Positions 28,928 through 37,225 of a stretch of DNA of 43,368 bases are shown in pieces; the stretch's first letter is position 1, and every line of letters begins with the position of its first letter. The notes under the pieces were generated by a model, which was given only the letters and a program-made list of their open reading frames with translations, ran no database searches and had not been told where the DNA came from. The translations under genes were made by a program, and so were the position numbers. Source of the DNA: Brooklawnia sp. (GTDB lineage: Bacteria; Actinomycetota; Actinomycetes; Propionibacteriales; Propionibacteriaceae); the NCBI GenBank assembly GCA_012517115.1, contig JAAYVP010000313.1:1-43368 (forward strand). The letters run 5' to 3'.

Positions 28928-29749
28928 ATGACATGGCGTCCGGAGCTGGTAGCACTGGATATCGACGGCACCCTGGTCGATCGTCAGGGCAACCTACCGC
29001 TCGACGTCAAGTCGGCCGTGCAGCGGGTCGTGGCCAGTGACACCCCGTTGGTATTGGCGACCGGACGCGCCTGGCTGGACACCCGTCCGGTCTTCGAGCA
29101 ACTGGAGCTACCGCCCGGGCCGGTGGTCTGTTCAAACGGAGCCGTAGTGCTGGGGCATCCCCCGTCGGATGAGCGTCGAATGGTGACCTTCAGCCCGGCT
29201 GAGGTTATCGGCACCGTGATCGAGCATGTCCCAAACGCGCGCATCGCAGTCGAAGAGTTGGGCGTCGGTTTTCGGCTCAATAGGCTCTTCCCCGAAGGTG
29301 ACCTGCGGGGACGGCTGACTATCCAGTCGCTGGCTGAGTTGGCGGCTCAGCCCGTCCCCAGAGTCATCGTTTGCGACCCAGACGCCCGGCAGGAAGATTT
29401 CGTCGCACTGGCCACCTCGATCGGAATGCACGGGGTCAGCTACTCGGTCGGCTGGTCGGCGTGGCTCGACATCGTGCCGTCCGGCGTCAATAAGGCCACC
29501 GCGCTGGCTGGTATCTGCGCCGAACTCGGGATCGCCTCAGACAATGTGCTCGCTTTGGGTGACGGTCACAACGACCTCGAAATGCTGGCCTGGGCTGGCC
29601 GTGGCGTGGCGATGGGTGGCTCCCCTCGCGAAGTCCAGGCAGCCGCCGCAGACGTCGCGGCCACCTTCGAGGACGGCGGCACTGCCGTCGAGTTGGAGCG
29701 TTGGTTCGGGCAGCCAGATCGGCTCGATACGCTGCGCCTCACCGCCTAA
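28928..29749 (+). CDS. HAD-family (Cof-type) phosphatase
   Basis: The 273-residue protein is a HAD hydrolase of the Cof/C2B cap type. Motif I is LDIDGTLVD (nucleophile in residues 9-17), motif II LATGRA, the conserved Lys in GVNKATAL, and motif III/IV GDGHNDLEML. The C2B cap lies between motifs II and III. Members hydrolyse sugar phosphates and pyridoxal phosphate, among others, and the substrate cannot be predicted here. It starts at 28928 with a weak GGGAG site about 10 nt upstream, after the sirtuin terminator. Confidence 0.92.
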   Translation: MTWRPELVALDIDGTLVDRQGNLPLDVKSAVQRVVASDTPLVLATGRAWLDTRPVFEQLELPPGPVVCSNGAVVLGHPPSDERRMVTFSPAEVIGTVIEHVPNARIAVEELGVGFRLNRLFPEGDLRGRLTIQSLAELAAQPVPRVIVCDPDARQEDFVALATSIGMHGVSYSVGWSAWLDIVPSGVNKATALAGICAELGIASDNVLALGDGHNDLEMLAWAGRGVAMGGSPREVQAAAADVAATFEDGGTAVELERWFGQPDRLDTLRLTA

Positions 29750-29914
29750 AACTTGCTGGACGCAGCGAACGCGCACCACAACCGATGACGCAAGCCCTAG
29801 CTGCGAGTCGAGTTCGCGACTATCCTACCTGTGGAGTGACAGCCCTTTCCAACGATGGCTGCCTGAACAGCGATGTCGGGGCAGCCGCATTCGACTTCTG
29901 AACAGGAGAGATCG

Positions 29915-31390
29915 ATGGCCATTGGCGTAACCGAGCCCGTCGCAAAGCAGCCCGGCAGCGCGAAGCGTCCCTTCGGGATGCGCGACAAGGTCGGGTACAT
30001 GTTCGGTGACTTCGGAAACGACTTCACCTTCATCCTGCAGATGATGTTCTTCATGCTCTTCTACACCAACGTAGTGGGCATTCAACCCGGTCATGTCGGT
30101 CTGCTCTTCCTGGTCGCGCGCATCATCGACGGCTTCACCGATGTCGGCATGGGCATCCTGGTCGATCGGCTTCCTGTCAAGGCAGGCGGCGACAAGTTCA
30201 AGCGGTGGATCAAGTTCATGGCTATCCCGGTGGCTGTGGCGTCCGCCTTGATGTACATGTCGTTCGTCGCGGATTGGGAAAGCTACACCATGAAGGTGGT
30301 CTACATGGCCGCCACCTACTTCCTGTGGGGCTCGGTCACCTACACGGCGATCAACATCCCCTACGGTTCGATGGCTTCGGTGATCTCGGCCGATCCTGAC
30401 CATCGCGCCCAGCTTTCGGTTTTCCGCTCAACCGGGGCGAACCTGGCGATGCTGATCATCTCGTCGGTGCTGCCGCTGTTCGTCTACACCACCAACGCCG
30501 AAGGCGTTGCGGTGTTGGATGGACCCCGGATGACGATCGCTGCGGTGGTCTGCGCTGTCTTGGCGGTGGTCTGCTACGGCCTGTGTTTCCTCAACGTCGA
30601 GGAACGCATTCAAGCCAAGCCCCAGCCCAAGGGCGAGAGCGCCGGTATCGGCAAGATGCTCGGCTCGATCACTACCAACAAAGCCCTGCTCACCCTGATC
30701 CTGGCGGCGCTGCTCCTGCTGCTCGGCAATCTCTTCTTGTCCGGCATGATCGGCTACACCTTCCTCACCTACTTCGGCAACGGAAAGCTGCAGTCCTTAG
30801 CCTCGCTGGCTTCTCTGCTCCCCACATTCGCCCTGCTGGTCGTCGCACCCTGGTTGGGGAAGCGCTTCGGCAAAGCCGAGACTGGCAGTGCCGCGATGAT
30901 CTTCGGTGGAGCGGTTATGCTGCTCGCCTATTTCCTGCACCTCCAACAACACCAGGCGATCTTGTGGATCGTGCTGTACTCGGTCGCAGGCTTCACGATT
31001 GCGATTTTCAACTTCTTGGTCTGGGCCTTCATCACCGACGTCATCGACTTTCAGGATGTGCGCACCGGTCAGCGAGACGACGCCACCGTCTACGCGTTGT
31101 ACTCGTGGGCTCGCAAGGTCGGGCAGGCGCTGGCCGGCGGGCTCACCGGTGCGGCACTTGGCTGGATCGGATTCAGTGTGGATGCCGCGAAGGCTGGTCA
31201 GCAGCAGTCGGAGGAAGTCGTCAACGGCATCTACCTGCTGGTCAACGTGGTTCCGGGTGTCTGCTTCGTCCTGGTCGGGTTGGTGCTGTTCTTCCTATAC
31301 CCGCTGAAGAAGGCGGTCATTGCCAAGAACGTCGAGATCCTTGCCGCCCGTCGCGCTGGCACCACTTTGGCGGAAGACCCGCTGAAGTGA
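29915..31390 (+). CDS. GPH-family sugar:cation symporter (MFS)
   Basis: The 491-residue protein has about twelve membrane segments and the glycoside-pentoside-hexuronide signature at its start: KVGYMFGDFGNDFTFILQ, then VARIIDGFTDVGMGILVDR (about residues 69-87), with the Asp residues that contact the coupling cation. A central loop (about 230-245) is followed by the second six helices and a basic tail. GPH carriers import glucosides, galactosides or uronides with H+ or Na+. The sugar is not evident. ATG 29915 is behind AGGAGAG. It ends at a strong shared terminator. Confidence 0.92.
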   Translation: MAIGVTEPVAKQPGSAKRPFGMRDKVGYMFGDFGNDFTFILQMMFFMLFYTNVVGIQPGHVGLLFLVARIIDGFTDVGMGILVDRLPVKAGGDKFKRWIKFMAIPVAVASALMYMSFVADWESYTMKVVYMAATYFLWGSVTYTAINIPYGSMASVISADPDHRAQLSVFRSTGANLAMLIISSVLPLFVYTTNAEGVAVLDGPRMTIAAVVCAVLAVVCYGLCFLNVEERIQAKPQPKGESAGIGKMLGSITTNKALLTLILAALLLLLGNLFLSGMIGYTFLTYFGNGKLQSLASLASLLPTFALLVVAPWLGKRFGKAETGSAAMIFGGAVMLLAYFLHLQQHQAILWIVLYSVAGFTIAIFNFLVWAFITDVIDFQDVRTGQRDDATVYALYSWARKVGQALAGGLTGAALGWIGFSVDAAKAGQQQSEEVVNGIYLLVNVVPGVCFVLVGLVLFFLYPLKKAVIAKNVEILAARRAGTTLAEDPLK

Positions 31391-31423
31391 CGCGTCCAGC
31401 TGATTAGACGGCAGCTCATCCCA

Positions 31424-31464
31424 GCAGAAGGCAGCCCACCGCAAGCCGGTCGGCTGCCTTCTGC
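31424..31464. terminator. Bidirectional terminator between convergent genes
   Basis: A perfect 13-bp stem (GCAGAAGGCAGCC / GGCTGCCTTCTGC) with a 15-nt loop sits between the symporter gene and the convergent beta-CASP gene. It can serve both strands. Confidence 0.8.
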
Positions 31465-31480
31465 GTCCCCCGCCAGCGGT

Positions 31481-32884
31481 TCAGAGCCGGACTACCTCAC
31501 CGTACGAAGGGACCACCGCAACGACTCCGAGTTGCTTCCGGATCCGGCGGGCCAGCGCATACGCCGAGTCGGGTTCACCGTGGACGCAGTAGACCGAACT
31601 GGGTCGCGGCGTCATGTCGGCGAGCCAGTCGATCAGGTCGGAAGCGTCGGCATGCACGCTGAACTCGTTGTCCTGCAGCACCTCGGCCCGCACTGGCACG
31701 TACTTGCCGTACATCTTGAGTTCGCTCGCGCCGTCGACCAGTGCACGGCCACGGGTCCCGTTTGATTGGAAGCCGGTGAAGACCACCGCGTTGTTCGGGT
31801 CAGGCAACATGTGCTGCAGGTGGTGGACGACGCGGCCGCCAGCTGCCATCCCGGAGGCCGAGATTATGATCGAGGGTTTCGTCGGCCTGTTCAGGGCGAT
31901 CGAATCCTCCTTCGAGCGCGCCTCGCGCAGCGTGGGCAGGTTGATGAAGGGTCGGCCGCGGAACTCAGGGCCGATCTCATAGGCCAGCGCCGGATCGCAG
32001 TAGACATCGAGCGCCGCCAACCCCATTGGAGAGTTCACGAAGATCGGAATGTCAGCGTTGATCCGGCCGGTTTCCATCATCTGCTGCAGGGTGAGCAGCA
32101 CCACCTCAGTACGATCGACAGCGAAAGCCGGGATCAACACGTTGCCACCGCGGGCGACCGTGCGGTTGATCAGGTCGCCGAAGGCCTCATGCTCGACCTC
32201 CGGTTCCGGGTGCTCACGATCACCGTAGGTCGACTCGATCAATACTGTCGGTGCGCCCTCGGGGACCTCACGATCGGCCAGCACTGGGTGCTGGTGGCGT
32301 CCCAAGTCGCCGGAGAAGACGATCGCGTCCTCCTCGGGGTCGGCTCCGTCCACCCACATCCGGATGCTCGCCGAACCCAGGATGTGGCCGGCCCGCCACA
32401 TCCGCATCTGAAGGCCGTCCAGCAACTCGAAATCACTGTGGTATTCAACAGACCGGAACAAGGGCAGCGTGTCCTCGACGTCTTGAGCGGTGTAAAGCGG
32501 TTGCGGATCGGCGTGCCGCGAGTAGCCGCCGCGGCGAGCGTCCTCGGCCTCGCTCTCTTGGAGATGCCCGGCGTCACGCAGTACGATCTCAGCCAGCCGC
32601 CGGGTGCCCTCGGTCACGTAGACCGGGCCCCGGAAGCCATGCTTCACCAAGGCCGGCAGGTATCCGCAGTGATCCATATGGGCATGAGTGAGCACGACGG
32701 CATCGATGGTTGCGGGGTTGGTGGGGAACCGCTCCCAGTTCAGTTCACGCAGTTCCTTCTGACCCTGAAACATGCCGCAGTCCACTAGGACGCGTCGTTT
32801 GCCGGCCAGGGTGACCAGGAACTTGGATCCCGTGACCGTCTGCGCGCCGCCGAGGAACGTGAGGGACAAATGCTGATTGGCCAT
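31481..32884 (-). CDS. Metallo-beta-lactamase fold beta-CASP RNA nuclease
   Basis: The 467-residue protein has the zinc motif LTHAHMDHCGYLP (His67, His69, Asp71, His72), ESTYGDREH as the start of the beta-CASP region, and SASGMAAGGRVVHHL. It ends with the RMMBL-like segment FSVHADASDLIDWL and VHGEPDSAYALARRI. These identify the YSH1/CPSF-like single-chain exonucleases found in bacteria and archaea. It is probably an RNA-processing nuclease in the cytoplasm. The ATG at 32884 is the family start. It is the only gene here preceded by a long repeat-rich intergenic region. Confidence 0.92.
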   Translation of the reverse strand: MANQHLSLTFLGGAQTVTGSKFLVTLAGKRRVLVDCGMFQGQKELRELNWERFPTNPATIDAVVLTHAHMDHCGYLPALVKHGFRGPVYVTEGTRRLAEIVLRDAGHLQESEAEDARRGGYSRHADPQPLYTAQDVEDTLPLFRSVEYHSDFELLDGLQMRMWRAGHILGSASIRMWVDGADPEEDAIVFSGDLGRHQHPVLADREVPEGAPTVLIESTYGDREHPEPEVEHEAFGDLINRTVARGGNVLIPAFAVDRTEVVLLTLQQMMETGRINADIPIFVNSPMGLAALDVYCDPALAYEIGPEFRGRPFINLPTLREARSKEDSIALNRPTKPSIIISASGMAAGGRVVHHLQHMLPDPNNAVVFTGFQSNGTRGRALVDGASELKMYGKYVPVRAEVLQDNEFSVHADASDLIDWLADMTPRPSSVYCVHGEPDSAYALARRIRKQLGVVAVVPSYGEVVRL

Positions 32885-33274
32885 GCCCCAAGCTTGGTCG
32901 CTGGCGGGGCTGGCCACCCGGTTTTCGCACCACTGGTCGCCGGGCTGCAATCACGCACGTCCTTCAGCATCGGGCGCTGTCGCGGTGCTGACCGCCGGTT
33001 CCGGGGCTCCCTGAGAACCTTCCAGTCGGCCCCGGGTCGAGAATCGCGCACTGGTTGGACGAAAAGGCCGCGTAACGTGGCAGTGACGGCAACCAGTGCG
33101 CGAAATTCGACTGCCGGTAAGGGGGACCTCGGAAGTGCACCGGCGGGGCGAGGCTACCCCGAGGCAGACTCGAAGTCCGAGGCCGCCGCCACTCGAGGCC
33201 TACCGGATCGAAGTGGCGCCCCCGGACTATCAAGATCGAAGTGGCGCCCCCGGACTATCAAGATCGAAGTGGCG
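32885..33274. other. Repeat-rich intergenic region between serS and the beta-CASP gene
   Basis: These 390 bp hold no convincing gene. They contain an imperfect inverted repeat (33036-33111) and 2.5 copies of a 28-bp tandem repeat ending at the serS stop. The promoter of the beta-CASP gene should lie near 32890; CAAGCT (minus strand) is 6 nt from its ATG. Confidence 0.6.
33036..33111. repeat. Imperfect 22-bp inverted repeat with 32-nt loop
   Basis: The arms are 33036-33057 and 33090-33111. The inner 14 bp match perfectly (TCGCGCACTGGTTG and its complement), and the outer GTCGA also pairs, with three mismatches between. It is a long stem-loop of REP or miniature-element type. Confidence 0.7.
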
Positions 33275-33275
33275 C
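33206..33275 (+). repeat. 28-bp tandem repeat, 2.5 copies
   Basis: Units begin at 33206, 33234 and 33262. Each opens GATCGAAGTGGCGC and continues CCCCGGACTATCAA; the third copy is half length. The last unit ends on the first base of the serS stop complement. Confidence 0.85.
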
Positions 33276-34549
33276 TATCGGCGCGCTTCGAAGACCGCGC
33301 GGCCACCCAGGTAGGGACGCAGCACCTCGGGCACGGTCACCGAGCCGTCGGCGTTCTGGTAGTTCTCCAGGATCATCAGAATCGACCGCGCCATCGCGCA
33401 CAGCGTGCCGTTCAGCGTTGCCACCGGACGCGGCCCCTGCTCGTCCCGGTAACGGATGCCGAGGCGACGGGCCTGGAACTCGGTGCAGTTGGACGTGGAG
33501 GTGATCTCGCGGTAGCGATCCTGGCTCGGCACCCAGCCGTAGCAGTCGTACTTGCGGGCCGCCGACAGCCCCAGGTCGCCGGACGCCACGTCCAAGACCT
33601 GGAAGGGGATGCCGAGCGAGGTGAGGAACTGCTTCTCGTAGTCGAGCAAGCGTTCATGCTCAGCCTCGGCGTCCTCCGGACGGCAGTAGACGAACATCTC
33701 GAACTTGTCGAACCAATGGACGCGGAAGATGCCGCGGGTGTCTTTGCCGTAACTGCCGGCCTCGCGACGGTAGGCGGGGCTGAAACCGGCGTAGCGCAAC
33801 GGCAGTGACCCGGCGTCCAGGATCTCGTCGGAGTGGTAGGCCGCCAAGGGCACCTCTGCGGTACCCACCAGGTAGAGGTCGTCCCGCTCCAGGTGGTAGA
33901 CGTCGTCGGCGGCCTGGCCGAGAAAGCCGGTGCCCTCCATCGCGCTCGGCTTCACCAGCGCTGGCGGGATCATCGGCGTGAATCCCCACTCCAGCGCCTT
34001 GGCCAGCGAGTGCTGGATCAGCGCGAACTCGAGCAGGGCGCCGGGGCCGGTCAGGAAGTAGAAACGAGAACCCGAGACCTTGGCGCCACGCTCCATGTCG
34101 ATGGCGCCGATCGCCTCGCCGATCTCAAGATGGTCACGTACCTTGATCGACTCGGCCGCGAAGTCGCGCGGTGTCCCAACGGTCTCGATCACATAGAGGT
34201 CGTCCTCGCCGCCGGTCGGCACGCCATCGATCACGATGTTGCCGAACTGCTTCATGATCTGGTCGAATCGCTCCTCGGCGGCGTCCACCGCGCTGGACAG
34301 CTGTTTGACCTGGGCGGCTAAGTCCTTCGTGCGGGAGAGCAGTTGCGTCTTCTCATCGCCCTTGGCCCGGGCCACCTGCATACCCAGCGACTTCTGCTCG
34401 GCACGAGTGGTCTCGAAGGCGCTGATCGCCGACCGGCGAGCGTCATCGGCAGCGATGGCCTCATCGACCAACTCGACGGACTCGCCGCGGGCCTGCTGGG
34501 ATCTGCGGAGACGGTCTGGGTCGGTGCGCAACACCTTGGGGTCGATCAT
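33275..34549 (-). CDS. serS: Seryl-tRNA synthetase
   Basis: The 424-residue class II synthetase begins [18 protein letters not shown]. The N-terminal long coiled-coil arm (about residues 30-105), which grips the long variable arm of tRNA-Ser, is followed by the catalytic domain with motif 2 region [15 protein letters not shown] and motif 3 region including [12 protein letters not shown]. It charges all tRNA-Ser species, three of which are encoded in this window. The ATG at 34549 lies 7 nt from a TAGGAT box without a ribosome site. The stop codon touches the tandem repeat downstream. Confidence 0.97.
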   Translation of the reverse strand: MIDPKVLRTDPDRLRRSQQARGESVELVDEAIAADDARRSAISAFETTRAEQKSLGMQVARAKGDEKTQLLSRTKDLAAQVKQLSSAVDAAEERFDQIMKQFGNIVIDGVPTGGEDDLYVIETVGTPRDFAAESIKVRDHLEIGEAIGAIDMERGAKVSGSRFYFLTGPGALLEFALIQHSLAKALEWGFTPMIPPALVKPSAMEGTGFLGQAADDVYHLERDDLYLVGTAEVPLAAYHSDEILDAGSLPLRYAGFSPAYRREAGSYGKDTRGIFRVHWFDKFEMFVYCRPEDAEAEHERLLDYEKQFLTSLGIPFQVLDVASGDLGLSAARKYDCYGWVPSQDRYREITSTSNCTEFQARRLGIRYRDEQGPRPVATLNGTLCAMARSILMILENYQNADGSVTVPEVLRPYLGGRAVFEARR

Positions 34550-34556
34550 GGCGCAC

Positions 34557-34562
34557 ATCCTA
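34557..34562 (-). promoter_or_regulatory. -10 box for serS (predicted leaderless)
   Basis: TAGGAT on the minus strand lies 7 nt before the ATG at 34549. Confidence 0.5.
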
Positions 34563-34624
34563 GCGAAGGCCCCCACTGGCCATTCCGTCGTAGTGTGGTG
34601 TCATCGTCCAAGTTAGGTGCTCAC

Positions 34625-35611
34625 GTGGAAATCAACTCACCCGGGGCTGCACAGGAAGGTGGGGCCACTGCCCGTCGGCTTGCCGTTGTCTTCAATCCGA
34701 CCAAGGCCGTCGACGAAGCGTTGTTCACCTCGATCAGCAAGGCAGCAGCCCGGCAAGGCGGCTGGGAGCCGCCATTCTTCTTGCCGACAGTGGCGGCCGA
34801 CGCGGGACGAGCCGCCACGCAGCAGGCGTTGCGCTTGGGTGCCGACATGGTCATCGTTTCCGGTGGTGACGGCACGGTTCGCGCGGTCGGCACCTCCCTC
34901 CAAGGCAGCGGTGTGCCCTGCGCGATCATCCCTTCGGGCACCGGCAACCTGCTGGCCCGCAACCTGGGAATCCCTCTCGACCACGATCGGGCGCTCGAAG
35001 TGGCCTTCCGGGAACGACCCCGGCGGATCGACTTGGCCAAGCTCGTGCTCGACCACGACGAGGAGAATGCGATTACCTTCACCGGCATGGCCGGTATCGG
35101 CTTCGACGCGGCCATGATGCGCGACACCGACGAGGGTTTGAAGCGGGTCGTCGGAAGCGTCGCCTATGTGGTCGCCTTCGCTCGGCATATCGGCATGCGG
35201 CCTCGCCCGGTACGGATGCGATTGAGTGGCCAACCCGAAGTGCGTCGCCGAGCGGTGCTGATGATGGTCGGCAACACCGGTCAGTTGCAAGGCGGGGTCT
35301 GGCTCTTCCCGGGCGCCAAACCGGACGACGGCCAACTAGACGTTCTGATCACCGCACCCACCCACCTCGGCAAATGGGCGAAGTTGCTGAGTGTGCTGCT
35401 TCGCCGGTCACCAGACCCTGCGGTCGAGTACTGGTCGGGTTCGCGGGTGGTCTTCGAGTTGGACGAACCGATCGCCTGTGAAGTGGACGGTGACATTGAG
35501 GGGTCGGGCACCCACTTCGAGTTCAGCGTGATGCCGGGCGCGATGCTCGTGGTCGCTCCCGCGCCGGGTGTCGCTCCGGACGGTTACGGCGCTCACACGT
35601 GGGGTCGGTGA
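34625..35611 (+). CDS. Diacylglycerol/lipid kinase family protein
   Basis: The 328-residue protein has the DAGK catalytic fold: AVVFNPTKAVDE near the start, VIVSGGDGTVRAVGTSL (nucleotide loop GGDGT), IPSGTGNLLARNLGIP, and GIGFDAAMM. The C-terminal half has GQLDVLI and a PIACEVDGD end. Members phosphorylate diacylglycerol, sphingosine-like or other lipids. No membrane helices are present; it acts at the membrane surface. The GTG at 34625 has AGGTG about 6 nt upstream. It diverges from serS and overlaps the convergent pheA by 19 bp. Confidence 0.92.
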   Translation: MEINSPGAAQEGGATARRLAVVFNPTKAVDEALFTSISKAAARQGGWEPPFFLPTVAADAGRAATQQALRLGADMVIVSGGDGTVRAVGTSLQGSGVPCAIIPSGTGNLLARNLGIPLDHDRALEVAFRERPRRIDLAKLVLDHDEENAITFTGMAGIGFDAAMMRDTDEGLKRVVGSVAYVVAFARHIGMRPRPVRMRLSGQPEVRRRAVLMMVGNTGQLQGGVWLFPGAKPDDGQLDVLITAPTHLGKWAKLLSVLLRRSPDPAVEYWSGSRVVFELDEPIACEVDGDIEGSGTHFEFSVMPGAMLVVAPAPGVAPDGYGAHTWGR

Positions 35612-36507
35612 AGTACTTCGAGCCAGTCCCTGGCCCGACTGTAGTCGGCATCCTCACCCCCGTAAGGCACCTTGGGTGGCTTGCGATCGGCGCGCGGGTA
35701 ACTGCCCAGGAAGACCACGTCCTTGCAGATGCGGTGCAGGCCCATAAGCGCCTCCGCCAGTCGCAAGTCGTCGATGTGGCCTTCCGCGTCCATGCTGAAG
35801 CAGTACTCTCCCAGAGTCGTCTTGGTCGGACGCGACTCGATGCGGCACAAGTTGACCCCACGGACTGCGAGCTGTTGCAGGATCTCGAGCAGCGCACCGG
35901 GGTGGTCTTCGTGCATGTAGGCGACCAGGGTCGTTTTGTCGTGACCGGTGCGATCCGGGCAGGGACCTGGCCGAGTCACCAGGACGAAACGGGTGGCGGC
36001 ACTGGGGTTGTCGCTGATGTTCGTGGCCACACTGACCAGCCCGTACATCTCACCCGCCACCGGCGCGCAGATCGCGGCGTCGAACTCCGACTCCGGATAG
36101 CTGACGACCTGCGCAGCGCCAGCGGTCGACCCTCGCTCAATGACCATGGCATCGGGCAGGTGGGCGTCCAGCCAGCCGCGCACTTGGGCGATCGCATGCG
36201 GGTGGCTGATCACTCTTTGGACTTGAGTCAGCGTGGTGCCGGGGCGAACGCACAGGTCGAAGCTGACTGGGATGACGACCTCGGTGACGATCTGCAACGG
36301 CGCGGTGGGCAGCGCCAGATAATCCAGGGTGGCGCTGACCCCGCCCTCGATTGAGTTCTCGATCGGCACTAGGGACGCGTCCACCTGGCGGTCGCGCACC
36401 GCGTCCAGCGCCCGGGCGACGGTTGGAAAGGCGATCGCTGGCTCGTCGCCGAGGGTGAGCAGCGCCTGATGGGTGAAGGTGCCCTCCGGCCCAAAGAATC
36501 CACGCAT
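35593..36507 (-). CDS. pheA: Prephenate dehydratase
   Basis: The 304-residue monofunctional enzyme makes phenylpyruvate from prephenate for phenylalanine synthesis. It has FFGPEGTFTHQAL (residues 4-16), PIENSIEGGV, and a TRF motif (ATRFVLV). A C-terminal ACT domain starting KTTLVAYMHEDHPGALL, with the Phe-binding ESRP, provides feedback inhibition. The ATG at 36507 is 7 nt from a TAGTCT -10 box. A perfect palindrome at 36530-36545 lies where its -35 region should be, so a regulator bound there could affect pheA as well as the divergent small gene. Confidence 0.96.
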   Translation of the reverse strand: MRGFFGPEGTFTHQALLTLGDEPAIAFPTVARALDAVRDRQVDASLVPIENSIEGGVSATLDYLALPTAPLQIVTEVVIPVSFDLCVRPGTTLTQVQRVISHPHAIAQVRGWLDAHLPDAMVIERGSTAGAAQVVSYPESEFDAAICAPVAGEMYGLVSVATNISDNPSAATRFVLVTRPGPCPDRTGHDKTTLVAYMHEDHPGALLEILQQLAVRGVNLCRIESRPTKTTLGEYCFSMDAEGHIDDLRLAEALMGLHRICKDVVFLGSYPRADRKPPKVPYGGEDADYSRARDWLEVLHRPHV

Positions 36508-36514
36508 GCCGCAC

Positions 36515-36520
36515 AGACTA
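36515..36520 (-). promoter_or_regulatory. -10 box for pheA (predicted leaderless)
   Basis: TAGTCT on the minus strand lies 7 nt before the ATG at 36507. Confidence 0.5.
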
Positions 36521-36529
36521 GTCCCGAAG

Positions 36530-36545
36530 ATACCCCATGGGGTAT
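36530..36545. promoter_or_regulatory. 16-bp perfect palindrome, possible CsoR/CstR-type operator
   Basis: ATACCCCATGGGGTAT is a perfect inverted repeat. Its G/C tracts flanked by ATA/TAT are like operators of the CsoR (copper/persulfide/formaldehyde) repressor family. It overlaps the -10 box of the small CPC gene and the -35 zone of pheA. Confidence 0.55.
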
Positions 36546-36548
36546 GCT
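36543..36548 (+). promoter_or_regulatory. -10 box for the CPC gene (predicted leaderless)
   Basis: TATGCT overlaps the right edge of the palindrome and lies 6 nt before the ATG at 36555. Confidence 0.5.
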
Positions 36549-36554
36549 GTCCGC

Positions 36555-36824
36555 ATGCCATGTTCCCCGTGCACGTTGACCCTTCCGCTGATGGTCGGCC
36601 TGGCGGTGGGCATGAACTCGTCTGCCGGTTGGGGTTTACTCGCCGGCATGGTGGCCCTCATCATCAACCTCGGCCTCGACCGGGTTCGCGGCAACCCCGG
36701 ATGTTCGTTGGTGAGCCGAACTAGACGGGCATCCGCGCACCCGAGCCTCGCCCAGCCGGTGGCCGACCATGGCATCCGGGTGCCAGATTCAGTTGGGGGG
36801 AAAGTGGGGGCCCACCGCGATTAG
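36555..36824 (+). CDS. Small membrane protein with N-terminal CPC motif
   Basis: The 89-residue frame starts MPCSPCTLTLPLM. Cys3 and Cys6 are followed by two hydrophobic segments (about residues 8-22 and 28-42), then a basic stretch (RVRGNPGC). The last 35 residues lose the strong codon bias, so the true end may be earlier or changed by mutation. Cys residues at the membrane and a CsoR-like palindrome at the promoter suggest a metal- or sulfur-linked role; this is inference. No ribosome site is present; a leaderless start fits. I do not recognise the family. Confidence 0.55.
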   Translation: MPCSPCTLTLPLMVGLAVGMNSSAGWGLLAGMVALIINLGLDRVRGNPGCSLVSRTRRASAHPSLAQPVADHGIRVPDSVGGKVGAHRD

Positions 36825-36855
36825 GCAAGTGCGGTTCCGCGGCCAGACTGGACCT

Positions 36856-37200
36856 ATGGCCATGCCCTATTCTGAACCGCCCACCGACAACTACCGCACC
36901 GACGGCGACGCCACCGTCCCGGACTGGCACAGCCCCTACGAGCCGGACAGCGCAGCCACCCCCGCGGTCCGCCCCACCGCCGAAATCAGTGCGCAGCACG
37001 CGGACTCCCAACTCGAACGACGCGCTATCACCGTGCGAATCGTGATCGCGCTTGTGCTCGCGGTGCCTCTGACGGCGATCGCCGGTGGCATCATGGGTGG
37101 CGGCCTGAGTTCGTTGTTGGGGATGGCGCTTGCCTGGGCAGGCATTGCGCTGGTGGTCTACCTGAGTCACGGCAAGGGCTTCCCGTTCCCAAGGAGCTGA
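36856..37200 (+). CDS. Small membrane protein of unknown function
   Basis: The 114-residue protein has a disordered polar N-terminus (about residues 1-55; many Asp, Pro, Ala) and two membrane segments (about 59-78 and 84-104) with an SHGKGFPFPRS tail. CAGACT lies 6 nt upstream of the ATG at 36856, again without a ribosome site. No family is recognised. It converges with the glycosylase gene, with 25 bp between. Confidence 0.7.
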   Translation: MAMPYSEPPTDNYRTDGDATVPDWHSPYEPDSAATPAVRPTAEISAQHADSQLERRAITVRIVIALVLAVPLTAIAGGIMGGGLSSLLGMALAWAGIALVVYLSHGKGFPFPRS

Positions 37201-37225
37201 TGTCGGCGCTGTCCGTCTCCCAAGC

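Noticed and set aside
32870-33808. 312-codon plus-strand frame over the repeat region and serS
   Set aside because: It reads through the tandem repeats and antisense serS; no domain.
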